From assembly GCA_030643695.1 (NCBI GenBank), contig DAOWKM010000036.1, forward strand, positions 1 through 13,907: a DNA stretch of 13,907 nucleotides, written 5' to 3'. The translations under genes and the position numbers were made by a program. The DNA comes from Dehalococcoidia bacterium (GTDB taxonomy: Bacteria > Chloroflexota > Dehalococcoidia > Dehalococcoidales > DAOWKM01). The notes beneath the pieces are model-generated. The model had not been told where the DNA came from. It ran no database searches and saw only the letters and a program-made list of their open reading frames with translations. Shown in pieces: positions 13,803-13,907 of the stretch. Numbering within the stretch: position 1 is the first letter of the stretch; the number at the start of each line of letters is the position of its first letter.

Positions 13803-13907
13803 AGAAACGGAAGAGCCTTCGCCCAGCTCAAATTGTCCTATCTGTAAAGGAGCCGGCTTTGTTCATCCCCTTCTACTCTCAGGGAAGCCAGATTTCAGTC
13901 GGGTTAT
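13720..13907 (+). CDS. DnaC/DnaI-like helicase loader, N-terminal part (cut by window edge)
   Basis: Hand translation from an ATG at 13720 gives 62 codons without a stop to the right edge. It begins MEHIGEILRRQTR and carries NCPICKGAGFVHPLLLSGKP (38-57), a CxxC zinc-finger half-site followed by the GAGFV turn seen at the N-terminus of DnaC/DnaI-type ATPases just before their AAA+ domain. The AAA+ motifs would be outside the window. AGGAG lies very close to the ATG (2 nt), with AAGG further up. This start gives an 83-nt overlap with the DnaD gene; a second in-frame ATG at 13780 would reduce this to 23 nt but cuts the family-like EHIGEIL helix. The position after dnaB and dnaD fits a loader of the DnaB helicase. 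Confidence 0.72.
   Translation, partial: MEHIGEILRRQTRINTSRANMDAWSNAEETEEPSPSSNCPICKGAGFVHPLLLSGKPDFSRV

Overview
The window looks like chromosomal backbone of an anaerobic bacterium, most plausibly of the phylum Chloroflexota (Dehalococcoidia-like). This is inference from gene content, not from a database match. The pointers are a compact 606-aa IF-2, an actinobacterial-type inositol-phosphate synthase beside a PimA-like glycosyltransferase, a tiny DUF5679-type zinc ribbon, an oxygen-sensitive acyl-CoA-dehydratase-activase gene set, and a DnaD/DnaC-type helicase-loading pair next to dnaB. Genes are tightly packed, with GTG and TTG starts mixed with ATG. I saw no tRNA, rRNA, CRISPR array or insertion sequence.

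Left part (about 1-6651), all on the minus strand. Reading in the direction of transcription: nusA, ylxR, infB, rbfA and truB form the classic transcription/translation operon, but without rimP at its head and without the L7Ae-like ylxQ. A 46-aa zinc-ribbon gene (1637-1777) follows; it was found by hand translation. Then come inositol-3-phosphate synthase and the first 114 codons of a PimA-like glycosyltransferase that runs off the left edge, suggesting a phosphatidylinositol-mannoside-type lipid pathway.

Divergent control region (6652-6848). A strong nusA promoter (TTTACA, 17-nt spacer, TATACT with TG extension) fires leftwards and is followed after about 20 nt by a hairpin plus T-tract, which is terminator-like and would attenuate nusA. 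A 20-bp inverted repeat covers the -35 box. A separate -10-like TATAAT serves the rightward genes.

Right part (6849-11181), plus strand. An M20 metallo-amidohydrolase is translationally coupled to two paralogous DUF2229-type cysteine proteins and a BadF/HgdC-type ATPase. This has the composition of an ATP-driven low-potential electron-transfer system, but there is no recognisable classical dehydratase beside it. It is followed by a 33-codon remnant of a thioredoxin-reductase-like flavoprotein gene in which the N-terminal nucleotide-binding loop is joined in frame to the C-terminal helix.

Far right (11259-13907), plus strand. rplI, dnaB, a DnaD-domain primosome protein and the start of a DnaC/DnaI-like helicase loader form a helicase-loading operon behind its own promoter.
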